Source of the DNA: Oscillospiraceae bacterium
GTDB lineage: Bacteria > Bacillota > Clostridia > Oscillospirales > Oscillospiraceae
Length of the DNA: 64,000 bases
Reading direction: 5' to 3'
Assembly: GCA_020025545.1 (NCBI GenBank)
Contig: JAHHRX010000009.1
Coordinates: forward strand, 1 to 64,000
The first letter of the stretch is position 1. Each line of letters opens with the position of its first letter. Below are positions 8,587 to 16,842 of the stretch, piece by piece. The notes under the pieces are model-generated. The model worked only from the letters and a program-made list of their open reading frames with translations. It had not been told where the DNA came from and made no database searches. Both the position numbers and the translations under genes were made by a program.

Positions 8587-9864
8587 GTGAAGAAGGAAGA
8601 TGCTGTCTACCGTCAGTTTTTGGATATTCTCCACGAGGAGCTGCGGCCTGCAATGGGGTGCACGGAGCCCATTGCGCTTGCCTATGGGGGCGCCAAAGCC
8701 AGAGCGCTTCTGGGGGGACTGCCGGAAAAAATCACCGCTTATGTCAGCGGCAATATAATTAAAAATGTAAAAAGCGTAATTGTACCCAACACCGGGGGAC
8801 TGCATGGCATCCCTGCGGCTATCTGCGCCGGCGTGGTGGCGGGAGATGAAAGCAGGGAATTGCAGGTGATCAGTCAGGTGTCCGATGCCCAGCGGGAACA
8901 GCTGCGGCAGTACCTGGATACGGTGAATCTAAGGATTTGTCCTGCGGACTCCGGCCTTATTTTCGACATTGACCTGCGCATGGAGCGTGGGGAGGATCGG
9001 GTGCGCCTGCGGATTGTGAATCACCATACCAACATCGCCTATATGGAGAAAAACGGGGAGGTACTTTTGTGTCGCCCTGTTGAAAACGCCTCTGAGGATC
9101 ACCTGACGGATAAATCCTGCCTCAGCATCCAAAGAATTGTGGAATTTGCGGATGCAGTGGACATAGAGGACATCCGGGACTGCGTAGGAGAGCAGATCCG
9201 CTGCAATATGGCAATTGCCGAGGAAGGCATCCGTGGGAATTGGGGCGCCAATATCGGCAGAGTGCTGCTGCACCATCAGGGAGGCATCCTCAGCAAGCGT
9301 GCCGCTGCCTATGCGGCCGCCGGCTCCGATGCCAGAATGAGCGGCTGCGAGATGCCGGTGATCATTTTGTCCGGAAGCGGCAATCAGGGAATCACCGCCA
9401 GTGTCCCCGTAGCGGTGTACGCCGAGGCATACCACAAAAGCGAGGAAGAAATGCTCCGGGCGGTGGCCCTCAGCGACTTGGTCACCATCCACCAGAAAAC
9501 CGGTATCGGAAGGCTCTCTGCCTACTGCGGAGCCATCAGCGCCGGATGCGGTGCCGGTGCAGGTGTGGTGTACCTTCGGGGCGGCGGTGTGGATGCCGTG
9601 GCACACACGGTGGTCAATGCCATCGCCATCCTCTCCGGCACCATCTGTGACGGTGCCAAGCCCTCCTGCGCTGCAAAGATCGCTGCGGCGGTAGATGCGG
9701 GCATTTTGGGCTGCGATATGTATTTGGACAACCAGCAGTTCTACAGCGGGGACGGTATTATCACCAAGGGTGTGGACAAGACCGTGACCAATGTGGGCCG
9801 CCTTGCCCGGGAGGGTATGCGGGAAACCGACAAAACCATCCTCAGCATTATGATGGGCGAGTAA
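8587..9864 (+). CDS. Fe-S L-cysteine desulfidase / L-serine dehydratase-like protein (UPF0597, CyuA/YhaM family)
   Basis: A 425-residue protein starting at GTG 8587 (VKKEDAVYRQFLDILHEEL) with AGAGGGGG seven bases upstream; an upstream in-frame ATG at 8515 lacks a ribosome site. The family N-terminal motif MGCTEPIALAYGGAKA holds a conserved Cys. C-terminal stretches SGSGNQGITASVPVAVYAE, YCGAISAGCGAGAGVVYLRGG and CDGAKPSCAAKIAAAVDAG supply the cluster Cys residues and match serine dehydratase alpha chains. In this family, characterised members split cysteine to pyruvate, ammonia and sulfide, and relatives act on serine. Its position divergent from tdh-kbl fits amino-acid fermentation. Substrate (Cys versus Ser) is unresolved. 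Confidence 0.85.
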   Translation: MKKEDAVYRQFLDILHEELRPAMGCTEPIALAYGGAKARALLGGLPEKITAYVSGNIIKNVKSVIVPNTGGLHGIPAAICAGVVAGDESRELQVISQVSDAQREQLRQYLDTVNLRICPADSGLIFDIDLRMERGEDRVRLRIVNHHTNIAYMEKNGEVLLCRPVENASEDHLTDKSCLSIQRIVEFADAVDIEDIRDCVGEQIRCNMAIAEEGIRGNWGANIGRVLLHHQGGILSKRAAAYAAAGSDARMSGCEMPVIILSGSGNQGITASVPVAVYAEAYHKSEEEMLRAVALSDLVTIHQKTGIGRLSAYCGAISAGCGAGAGVVYLRGGGVDAVAHTVVNAIAILSGTICDGAKPSCAAKIAAAVDAGILGCDMYLDNQQFYSGDGIITKGVDKTVTNVGRLAREGMRETDKTILSIMMGE

Positions 9865-9915
9865 TAAAAATCCCGCCTCTTAAGCCAGTGACGGCTCAGA
9901 GCAGTTGGTATACAG

Positions 9916-9949
9916 AATACGGTGCAGCCCGTTTGGACTGCACCGTATT
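9916..9949 (+). terminator. Terminator downstream of the CyuA-like gene
   Basis: AATACGGTGCAG (9916-9927) and CTGCACCGTATT (9938-9949), followed by TCTTTT. It lies between convergent genes. Confidence 0.8.
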
Positions 9950-9976
9950 TCTTTTGAAGCGCCTTTTTCACCAGCT

Positions 9977-10726
9977 TCAGGTTATTGGCAATATTTCATT
10001 TGTGCTGCTTCGCAAATGGATAACATCCTTTAGCAATTCAGAAGCCGATAAAATATCGGTTTCAGTGATACTGACATACGATTCAATCTCCGGGTATTTA
10101 CTCCATGTGCCATCATAAAATGCAGGGAGATTTAAAAGCATATCCTTAAGATCAGTGCTTGCACTTCCGACTTTTATTACCTCAAAATCAATGTATTTCG
10201 GCGAAAGCTCCAGCGTCTCCCTGTAAATGCGATAAAGCTCTTCTTGAAGCGCAGCAAGCTCCTTATCCGTTTTTATGACCACAACAGCCTTAACGAGAGC
10301 ATGGTCCTTTAGAACTGCCGAAACATCATTCTCAATTGCATAGTCGAGGGTCATATTGTTCCCGTCAGAAAGTATAAAGTTACCGTATATCTCAAAAGCA
10401 GAGCCGCATTTCGATAGGAGCAAGTCTCTTATTTTCTGATTGACAATCACCTGCGGGTAATCATCAGATACCTCGCTGCCGGCGCTCTGATACACATTGA
10501 AAAGATACTCTCCGTCAGATAATGTCAAAATGTTTGTGTATGTTTCATCTTTCGCAGCCTGAAAATTCTCAACAGCAAAATCTTTTCCGTACTTGTCGGT
10601 GGCGTAACGCTTCAAATTCTCCGCCGTTACTTCCTCGTTTTCTTTATTCATACATCCGCACAAGCCTGTAACCGCAATCACGATAACGAACACCAAAAGG
10701 GCCTTTCTCAATCGTTTCATATACAT
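9977..10726 (-). CDS. Unknown lipoprotein, member 1 of an AT-rich pair
   Basis: A 249-residue protein. The lipoprotein signal (KALLVFVIVIAVTGLCGC; lipobox LCGC) predicts membrane anchoring on the outer face. The mature part is alpha/beta-like and charged, with no motif I recognise (ENLKRYATDKYGKDFAVENF near the start). Its codon use is more AT-rich than the surrounding metabolic genes. It lies 24 bases downstream of a similar-sized lipoprotein gene at 10751-11440. Both have a short linker, a domain predicted to start with a YxxxKYGKDF/YINSKYADDRFEY-type segment, and similar overall build. This suggests ancient paralogues in one operon, acquired or diverged as a unit. Confidence 0.75.
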   Translation of the reverse strand: MYMKRLRKALLVFVIVIAVTGLCGCMNKENEEVTAENLKRYATDKYGKDFAVENFQAAKDETYTNILTLSDGEYLFNVYQSAGSEVSDDYPQVIVNQKIRDLLLSKCGSAFEIYGNFILSDGNNMTLDYAIENDVSAVLKDHALVKAVVVIKTDKELAALQEELYRIYRETLELSPKYIDFEVIKVGSASTDLKDMLLNLPAFYDGTWSKYPEIESYVSITETDILSASELLKDVIHLRSSTNEILPIT

Positions 10727-10750
10727 ACCCCGTCATTCCCATTCGTTGAC

Positions 10751-11440
10751 TTATTTTTCGCCATCTGTCCATTTTGCCACTGCATACTCACGGATGTTCT
10801 CCTTGACAATATACAGGCATTTTGTGTAGGCCTTCGCGTCAATCAAAGCATTTGCAGAATCCCGTATGGATTCCTTTGAGTCAATATAATAGATGTGTCC
10901 GCTTACAACCGCAGTTTTGAAGGCGTCTTTTATATTAGACAATTCTTCCTCTTCGTTATCCGCTTTTCCGGAAACCGCAGCCGAGAAATATATATATGTG
11001 CTTGCATCCGCAATGTACTCCTCAAAGGTCGTGCTACTTGAACCGCCCTCCATGGAGGCAGTATCGTCCGGAATAAATTTGAGATAGATATTGTCTCCAT
11101 ACAAACGAGTCAGCGCATCCCGGATATATGTGTAGGTTTGCTCCTCAAACTTTACATTAAGATAAGTGTCTGAAAACACCTCGCCGCCGTCAGTTTCCGA
11201 ACAAATAACACGAATCTCCTTTTCGGGAAATTTTTCCGACTTAACAATGATTTTAGTCGTGTTGGAGCCGAGATGTCCTCCGGTAACGCTTACATATTCA
11301 AAACGATCGTCAGCGTATTTGCTGTTAATGTACGAAAGCATTCTGTCAATTTTATCTTGACCTTTCCGGCTAAACATACTGCAGCCGCACATGCCGAACA
11401 TGAAAGATATGACAATTAAAAATATAATCAGTTTCTTCAT
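10751..11440 (-). CDS. Unknown lipoprotein, member 2 of an AT-rich pair
   Basis: A 229-residue protein starting at MKKLIIFLIVISFMFGMCGC (lipobox MCGC); an ATG four codons upstream is also possible. The mature region contains MLSYINSKYADDRFEYVSV, comparable in position to the KRYATDKYGKDFAVENF segment of its neighbour, and otherwise no known domain. It is likely co-transcribed with the gene at 9977-10726 (24-base gap). AT-rich codon use contrasts with the nagA and CyuA-like genes on either side. No promoter was identified with confidence. Confidence 0.75.
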   Translation of the reverse strand: MKKLIIFLIVISFMFGMCGCSMFSRKGQDKIDRMLSYINSKYADDRFEYVSVTGGHLGSNTTKIIVKSEKFPEKEIRVICSETDGGEVFSDTYLNVKFEEQTYTYIRDALTRLYGDNIYLKFIPDDTASMEGGSSSTTFEEYIADASTYIYFSAAVSGKADNEEEELSNIKDAFKTAVVSGHIYYIDSKESIRDSANALIDAKAYTKCLYIVKENIREYAVAKWTDGEK

Positions 11441-11925
11441 AATCATCACCATAAATCCTGAAGATAAATGTCAAAATAGCCCTGCGCAATGTTTGTCCTG
11501 AGAACCTGAATCTGCTGCCTTGGGTTCTCCGGTAAAACCGTTGAGCGTTTTAGCAAAAGCAGGGGTATCAGCCCTTTCCGGAGCCGTTTCCATGGCTGTT
11601 CTCTATCAATATTATAACAATTTCAGTGTGAAGTAAATAGTAGGAAATTTCTTAAGAATTTATAAAGGATAGTGTATCATGAAATTCAAAAAGAAAATGG
11701 AAACAGACCAGCCATTAGGGCATCTGCAAAATGATTGAGCTTTCATTTTACAGAAAATGATCTGTAAAAACGAAGGTGCAGACAAAACAAAACGCCCGGA
11801 AGAACCTTTTACAGTCCTTCCAGGCGCTCTTTTTGTCCCGCTGCAATGCCCGCTGTCCTGATTTCGGTAACCCCGGCTCCTTAAGAGCCGAAAGCTTGGC
11901 TGCATTCAGGGGATTTTTTGAAAGT
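11441..11925. other. Intergenic stretch upstream of the lipoprotein pair
   Basis: No credible gene. The minus strand holds an open stretch of about 55 codons ending inside the lipoprotein start (stop at 11446-11448), but it has no ATG, GTG or well-placed start and no ribosome site, so it could be a gene remnant or chance. AT-rich bases dominate 11600-11760. The nagA terminator occupies 11793-11826. Confidence 0.5.
11793..11826 (-). terminator. Terminator of nagA
   Basis: Read on the minus strand, CGCCTGGAAG pairs with CTTCCGGGCG (one mismatch) and is followed by TTTTGTTTTG. It begins about 100 bases past the nagA stop. Confidence 0.75.
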
Positions 11926-13053
11926 TCAGATTTCCTTGCCGCCGAGGAAGACGCGCTTTCCGGAATAGTCACTGTTGCAGACGATGAAGTCTGCCAGCAG
12001 ACCGGTGGCGATGGAGCCAACCTTATCCTGTGCGCCGATTGCGCAGGCGGGATTGTAGGAGGCAGCACGGACAGCATCCTCTTCACGGATGCCGAAGAGG
12101 ATTGCATTTACCATGCAATCGTAGAGGTTGGTGGCGGAACCGGCAATGGTACCGCTTGCCAGACGGGCGATGCCGCCCTCAAGGAATACCTGCTGGCCGC
12201 CCAGCTCATACTGGCCGTCGGGCATACCGCAGCAGCGCAGAGCGTCGCTTACCAGAACCATGCGCTGACCGCCGAAGATGGAGAATGCCAGACGCACGGA
12301 GGCGGGGTGGACATGGAGACCGTCACAGATCAGCTCTGCACGGACATGGGGATTTTCTGCCGCTGCGGGAATCACGCCGGGATCTCTGTGGTGGATGCCG
12401 GGCATGGCGTTGTACATATGGGTCAGATGGGTGGCGCCGGTGGCAAATGCCATTTTGGCGTGATCGTAATCGGAATCGGTGTGGGCAACGGAAACGGTGC
12501 AAAGATCCTTTGCCTTTGCAATAAATTCCTCGGCACCGGGCAGCTCAGGAGCCACATCCACAATGGTCACAAGGCCGCCGCAGCCGTCATAGAGCTTCTT
12601 GAAGCCTTCAAAATCGGGATTTTTGATATAGTCACCGTTCTGGGCACCCTTCTTCTTCATGGAGAAGTAGGGGCCTTCCATCTGAATACCCATCAGACGG
12701 GAGCAGCCGTCGGGAGCTTCGTCAGCCAGACGGCGGGCGGTGGCAAAAGCTTTTTCCAGCACATCATAGGGCAGTGTCATGGAAGCGGGGGCAAAGGAGG
12801 TCACGCCGCTACGCAGCAGGTAACTGGCAATTTTCTTAAGGCCCTCGTAGTCACCGTCGGAAAAATCGGCGTTGGAGTTTCCGTGGGTATGCACATCAAT
12901 GAGGCCGGGAATTACGGTAGCACCCTTAAGATCAACGGCATCTTCCGGAACAAACTGGGGAAGCACGGTGCCGAAGTGGCTGCCTCTTACTTCAAAGGCA
13001 CCCTGATGGAACTGAAAATCGGAGCAAAAAATTCTGGCGTTTTTGTAAAACAT
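11926..13053 (-). CDS. nagA: N-acetylglucosamine-6-phosphate deacetylase
   Basis: A 375-residue amidohydrolase that removes acetate from GlcNAc-6-phosphate, feeding amino sugars from peptidoglycan or host glycans toward fructose-6-phosphate. Metal and active-site motifs: PGLIDVHTHG, MEGPYFS (metal Glu), VSVAHTDSDYDHAKMAF, THLTHMYNAMPGIHHRDPG, ELICDGLHVHPASV and LVSDALRCCG with the catalytic Asp. The start is supported by GAGGAG. No nagB is adjacent, so the deaminase must be elsewhere. Confidence 0.94.
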   Translation of the reverse strand: MFYKNARIFCSDFQFHQGAFEVRGSHFGTVLPQFVPEDAVDLKGATVIPGLIDVHTHGNSNADFSDGDYEGLKKIASYLLRSGVTSFAPASMTLPYDVLEKAFATARRLADEAPDGCSRLMGIQMEGPYFSMKKKGAQNGDYIKNPDFEGFKKLYDGCGGLVTIVDVAPELPGAEEFIAKAKDLCTVSVAHTDSDYDHAKMAFATGATHLTHMYNAMPGIHHRDPGVIPAAAENPHVRAELICDGLHVHPASVRLAFSIFGGQRMVLVSDALRCCGMPDGQYELGGQQVFLEGGIARLASGTIAGSATNLYDCMVNAILFGIREEDAVRAASYNPACAIGAQDKVGSIATGLLADFIVCNSDYSGKRVFLGGKEI

Positions 13054-13076
13054 AAATAGTCTCCTCTCGTAAATCA

Positions 13077-13104
13077 GGAGGTCATTCCCAAAGGGAATAC
13101 CTCC
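13077..13104 (-). promoter_or_regulatory. Leader hairpin upstream of nagA
   Basis: Imperfect inverted repeat GGAGGTCATTCCC, loop AAA, GGGAATACCTCC, lying about 25-50 bases upstream of the nagA ATG. On the mRNA it would form a stable hairpin. A regulatory role is inferred only from position. Confidence 0.4.
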
Positions 13105-13204
13105 GGTAATTCCATGAAGTTATATAGGGGATGGCGTATCAATATGATTATATGTTTATTTTATCATAGGAACCCCAAAAATGCAATGGACTTCCCATAA
13201 AAAG

Positions 13205-13226
13205 GCGGCTGCCCGAAAGCAGCCGC
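13205..13226 (-). terminator. Terminator of nrdD
   Basis: On the minus strand GCGGCTGC, loop TTTCGG, GCAGCCGC, then CTTTTT, just 14 bases past the nrdD stop. Confidence 0.9.
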
Positions 13227-13240
13227 TTTAAAATATTTGC

Positions 13241-15418
13241 TTACAGGTGCAGTACCCGATCCCGGATTTCCTGTGTCCGGCCTTGATTCCAATACTGCGT
13301 GCCGATGTAGCCGCAGGTGCGCCGTGCCACATTCATTTTGCTCTGGTCGGTGTTGCCGCACTGGGGGCAGACCCAGATGAGCTTGCCGTCCTCATCCTCC
13401 TGAATCTGGATTTCACCGTTATAGCCGCAGCACTGGCAGTAGTCGGACTTGGTATTCAGCTCCGCATACATGATGTTGTCGTAGATGAATTTCATCAGCT
13501 CCAGAACGGCATCAATGTTCTGCTGCATATTGGGAACTTCCACATAGCTGATAGCGCCGCCGGGAGACAGCTGCTGAAATTCCGCTTCAAATGCCAGCTT
13601 GGTAAAGGCATCGATCGGCTCCGATACATGGACATGGTAGGAGTTGGTGATGTAGGACTTGTCCGTAATTCCGGGGATGATGCCGAAACGCTTTTGCATA
13701 CACTTGGCAAATTTGTAGGTGGTGGATTCCAGCGGAGTTCCGTAGAGGGAGAAGTCAATGTTGTGCTGTGCCTTCCATTTCTTGCAGGCATCATTCATGT
13801 GCTGCATGACGGAAATGGCAAAGGGCTTTGCTTCAGTATCCGTGTGGGAACGGCCGGTCATGTACTTGACACACTCATAAAGTCCGGCGTAGCCCAGAGA
13901 AATGGTGGAATATCCGCCGTAGAGAAGCTTGTCGATGGGCTCGCCCTTGGGCAGTCTTGCCAGCGCACCGTACTGCCAGAGAATCGGCGCAGCATCCGAA
14001 AGGGTTCCCTTCAGCCGCTCGTGGCGGCACATAAGCGCCCGATGGCAAAGCTCCAGACGCTCGTCAAAGATCTGCCAGAACTTATCCATATCCTTTCCGG
14101 AGGAAAGCGCCACATCTACCAGATTGATGGTGACAACGCCCTGATTGAAGCGGCCGTAATACTTGGGCTTTCCGTTTTCATCCACATAGGGGGTCAGGAA
14201 GGAGCGGCAGCCCATGCAGGTGTAGCACTGGCCGTCACCGTTGGCATCCACCTTCAGCTCCTTCATTTTCTTTTCACTGATATAGTCGGGCACCATCCGC
14301 TTGGCGGTGCATTCCGCTGCCAGCCTGGTCAGATACCAGTAGGGGGAATCCGGGGTGATATTGTCATCTTCCAGCACATAAATAAGCTTGGGGAAGGCGG
14401 GCGTGATCCAGACACCCTTTTCGTTCTTGACGCCCTCGCAGCGCTGGCGCAGGGTTTCTTCGATAATCATGGCCAGATCCTGCTTTTCCTGCTCATTTCT
14501 GGCCTCGTTGAGGTACATGAATACCGTGATGAAGGGCGCCTGACCGTTGGTGGTCATCAGGGTCACAACCTGATACTGGATGGTTTGCACGCCCTTGCGG
14601 ACTTCATCCCGCAGGCGATCCTCCACAACCTTTGAAATTTGAGCTTCATCGGGGGTGATGCCCAGCACTTTCAGCTCCCGATCCACAATTTTGCGGATCT
14701 TTTCCCGGCTCACCTGCACAAAAGGTGCCAAATGGGTGAGGCTGATGGACTGTCCGCCGTATTGATTGGATGCAACCTGGGCAATAATCTGGGTAGCAAT
14801 GTTGCAGGCGGTGGAGAAGGAATGGGGCTTTTCGATCAGCGTACCGGAAATGACGGTGCCGTTTTGGAGCATATCCTCCAGATTCACCAGATCGCAGTTG
14901 TGCATATGCTGGGCAAAGTAATCGGAATCGTGGAAATGGATGATGCCTGCCTCGTGCGCTTCCACAATATCTCTCGGAAGCAGCAGACGGGTAGTGATAT
15001 CCTTGGAGACTTCGCCGGCCATATAGTCACGCTGAACAGCATTGATAGTGGGGTTTTTGTTGGCGTTTTCCTGCTTGACCTCTTCATTGTTGCACTCGAT
15101 GAGGCTCATGATCCGGTCATCGGTGGTGTTGGCCTGCCGCAGGAGACTGCGGGTGTAGCGGTAGGTGATGTATTCCTTGGCAACCTCGAAGGCACCGTGC
15201 GTCATAATGGCTTTTTCTACCAGATCCTGAACCTCTTCAACAGAGGGGCTGCGGGTCAGCTCATCGCAGGATGCTTGGACACTTTCGGTGATCCGCTGGA
15301 TCTGCAAGGGGGTCATACGGACATTTTCTTCTACTGCGGCATTGGCTTTTGTGATAGCGGTATATATCTTTTCGGCGTCGAAAACAACCTCAGCACCGTT
15401 TCTTTTAATAATCTTCAT
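13241..15418 (-). CDS. nrdD: Anaerobic (class III) ribonucleoside-triphosphate reductase, large subunit
   Basis: A 725-residue glycyl-radical enzyme that reduces ribonucleoside triphosphates to deoxy forms without oxygen. Residues 1-90 are an ATP-cone allosteric domain (MKIIKRNGAEVVFDAEKIYTAI). The central barrel includes FHDSDYFAQHMHNCDL and CYTCMGCRSF. The C-terminus has two CxxC zinc pairs (CQCCGYNG, CPQCGNTD) and the radical glycine near residue 703 in RRTCGYIGTQYWNQGR. The start at MKIIKRNGAE follows GGGAGGAAGG; the longer frame upstream is untranslated leader. The activase gene nrdG, which commonly follows nrdD, is not next to it here. The promoter carries NrdR-like boxes. Confidence 0.96.
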   Translation of the reverse strand: MKIIKRNGAEVVFDAEKIYTAITKANAAVEENVRMTPLQIQRITESVQASCDELTRSPSVEEVQDLVEKAIMTHGAFEVAKEYITYRYTRSLLRQANTTDDRIMSLIECNNEEVKQENANKNPTINAVQRDYMAGEVSKDITTRLLLPRDIVEAHEAGIIHFHDSDYFAQHMHNCDLVNLEDMLQNGTVISGTLIEKPHSFSTACNIATQIIAQVASNQYGGQSISLTHLAPFVQVSREKIRKIVDRELKVLGITPDEAQISKVVEDRLRDEVRKGVQTIQYQVVTLMTTNGQAPFITVFMYLNEARNEQEKQDLAMIIEETLRQRCEGVKNEKGVWITPAFPKLIYVLEDDNITPDSPYWYLTRLAAECTAKRMVPDYISEKKMKELKVDANGDGQCYTCMGCRSFLTPYVDENGKPKYYGRFNQGVVTINLVDVALSSGKDMDKFWQIFDERLELCHRALMCRHERLKGTLSDAAPILWQYGALARLPKGEPIDKLLYGGYSTISLGYAGLYECVKYMTGRSHTDTEAKPFAISVMQHMNDACKKWKAQHNIDFSLYGTPLESTTYKFAKCMQKRFGIIPGITDKSYITNSYHVHVSEPIDAFTKLAFEAEFQQLSPGGAISYVEVPNMQQNIDAVLELMKFIYDNIMYAELNTKSDYCQCCGYNGEIQIQEDEDGKLIWVCPQCGNTDQSKMNVARRTCGYIGTQYWNQGRTQEIRDRVLHL

Positions 15419-15466
15419 AGCACTTTCCTTCCTCCCAAAAATTGTGTCTTTGCGCAAGTATCACAC

Positions 15467-15519
15467 ATTATACACTATATCTTGTGGTGTTTTCAATAGC
15501 GAATCACAAAATAAACTAT
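15467..15519 (-). promoter_or_regulatory. nrdD promoter with two NrdR-like boxes
   Basis: Minus-strand promoter TTGAAA (15491-15496), an 18-base spacer and TATAAT (15467-15472). A box at 15472-15487 matches the NrdR consensus ACACWATATATWGTGT at 14 of 16 positions and overlaps the -10. A weaker box (about 11 of 16) lies at 15504-15519, exactly 16 bases away, which is the spacing known for NrdR box pairs. Confidence 0.75.
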
Positions 15520-15622
15520 TTTCTATCATAATGCACAAAAATGCATGCAACTGCGCTATGCTGAAATTTAAGGGGGATATTGTCGGAAAGTTACAAAATA
15601 AAGTGCAATGAGAAAGAAAGAT

Positions 15623-15651
15623 TTGAATTTGCTCGAACAATGTAGTATAAT
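15623..15651 (+). promoter_or_regulatory. galM promoter
   Basis: TTGAAT (15623-15628), a 17-base spacer and TATAAT (15646-15651), 54 bases before the galM ATG. Confidence 0.75.
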
Positions 15652-15704
15652 CGCAGACAGGATGTTTTGTCATTCTGATGGTTTTTATGGAAGGAGCTTT
15701 TACG

Positions 15705-16724
15705 ATGAAGGAAAAATTTGGTACCCTTGCCGATGGCACAGAGGCCAGCCTTTATACGATAACCAGCGGGCCCATCACAGCAGTTATTTCCGATTACGGC
15801 GCTACGCTTGTAAAGCTTTTTGTGCCGGATGCCATGGGAAAACCTGCAGATGTGGTTCTGGGTTTTGACGACCCTAACCAGTACGCCACCAGCACTTCCT
15901 TTATGGGAGCAGTGGTGGGCCGAAATGCCAACCGCATCGGCGGCGCAGGTTTTGACCTGAACGGCAGACACTTTGCGCTGGATGCCAACGATCACGGACG
16001 CAACAATCTTCACAGCGGTGTGAATTATTATAAAGACAGACTCTGGACGGTCATTCGCCATGAAGAAAACCGTCTGATCCTGACACTGGAAAGCCCGGAC
16101 GGAGATCAGGGTTTCCCCGGCAATGCCTTTATTGCCGTAACCTATCAGCTGGAGGAGGGAAAGACCCTCAGAATCATTTATGATGCCCAGTGCAATAAGG
16201 ATACGGTTTTTAATTTCACCAACCACAGCTATTTTAACCTTGCAGGCCATGACCACCCGGAGAAGGCCATGGAGCAGATTCTCAGTATGCCCGCACGGCA
16301 TTTTAATGCCGCCGATGCCGAGAGTATCCCTACCGGCGAGTTGCGTTCTGTGGAAAACACCCCCATGGATTTCCGTGCGCCCAAGCCCATCGGCCGGGAC
16401 ATTGACGCAGATTACGATGCCCTGAAGCTGCAGGCAGGCTATGACCACAATTTCGAGGCATTTGCTGCGCCCTGTGCCATTCTTTCCGACCGGGATTCCG
16501 GCAGAATTATGGCTGTCAGCACCGATTGCCCCGGCGTGCAGCTTTATACCGGCAATTTCCTGCAGGATGAGAAGGGCAAGGACGGCGTGATTTATCACCG
16601 CAGGAGTGGCGTATGTCTGGAGACCCAGTTTGCCCCGGACGCGGTCAACCATCCCCAGTGGCGGCAGCCGGTTACCAAAGCGGGGGAGCGCTATCACTCC
16701 GAAACCGCCTACAAATTCGCCTGA
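15705..16724 (+). CDS. galM: Aldose 1-epimerase (galactose mutarotase)
   Basis: A 339-residue cytoplasmic enzyme interconverting alpha and beta anomers of galactose or glucose. Features: VVGRNANRIGGAGFDLNG, NNLHSGVNYYKDRLW with the first catalytic-site His, FNFTNHSYFNLAGHD with the catalytic His, and GVCLETQFAPDAVNHPQW with the catalytic Glu. The start at MKEKFGTLADG has AAGGAG eight bases upstream; in-frame Mets further upstream lie before that ribosome site. No Leloir genes adjoin it. It is followed by a weak hairpin (GCAGGGC at 16728, GCCCTGC at 16745) before the DUF1846 gene. Confidence 0.94.
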   Translation: MKEKFGTLADGTEASLYTITSGPITAVISDYGATLVKLFVPDAMGKPADVVLGFDDPNQYATSTSFMGAVVGRNANRIGGAGFDLNGRHFALDANDHGRNNLHSGVNYYKDRLWTVIRHEENRLILTLESPDGDQGFPGNAFIAVTYQLEEGKTLRIIYDAQCNKDTVFNFTNHSYFNLAGHDHPEKAMEQILSMPARHFNAADAESIPTGELRSVENTPMDFRAPKPIGRDIDADYDALKLQAGYDHNFEAFAAPCAILSDRDSGRIMAVSTDCPGVQLYTGNFLQDEKGKDGVIYHRRSGVCLETQFAPDAVNHPQWRQPVTKAGERYHSETAYKFA

Positions 16725-16842
16725 ATGGCAGGGCTGCTTGCACGGCCCTGCTTTCCCTAAGGATTTTTGGAAAAAGCCTTGCTATTTTTCCATACATCCG
16801 CTAAAATGAGAAGGAGTTTTTACAGAAGGAAGCGTGAAGATC

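Noticed and set aside
11446..11620. About 55 open codons on the minus strand upstream of the AT-rich lipoproteins
   Set aside because: No ATG, GTG or well-placed start and no ribosome site; could be a remnant but nothing identifies it.
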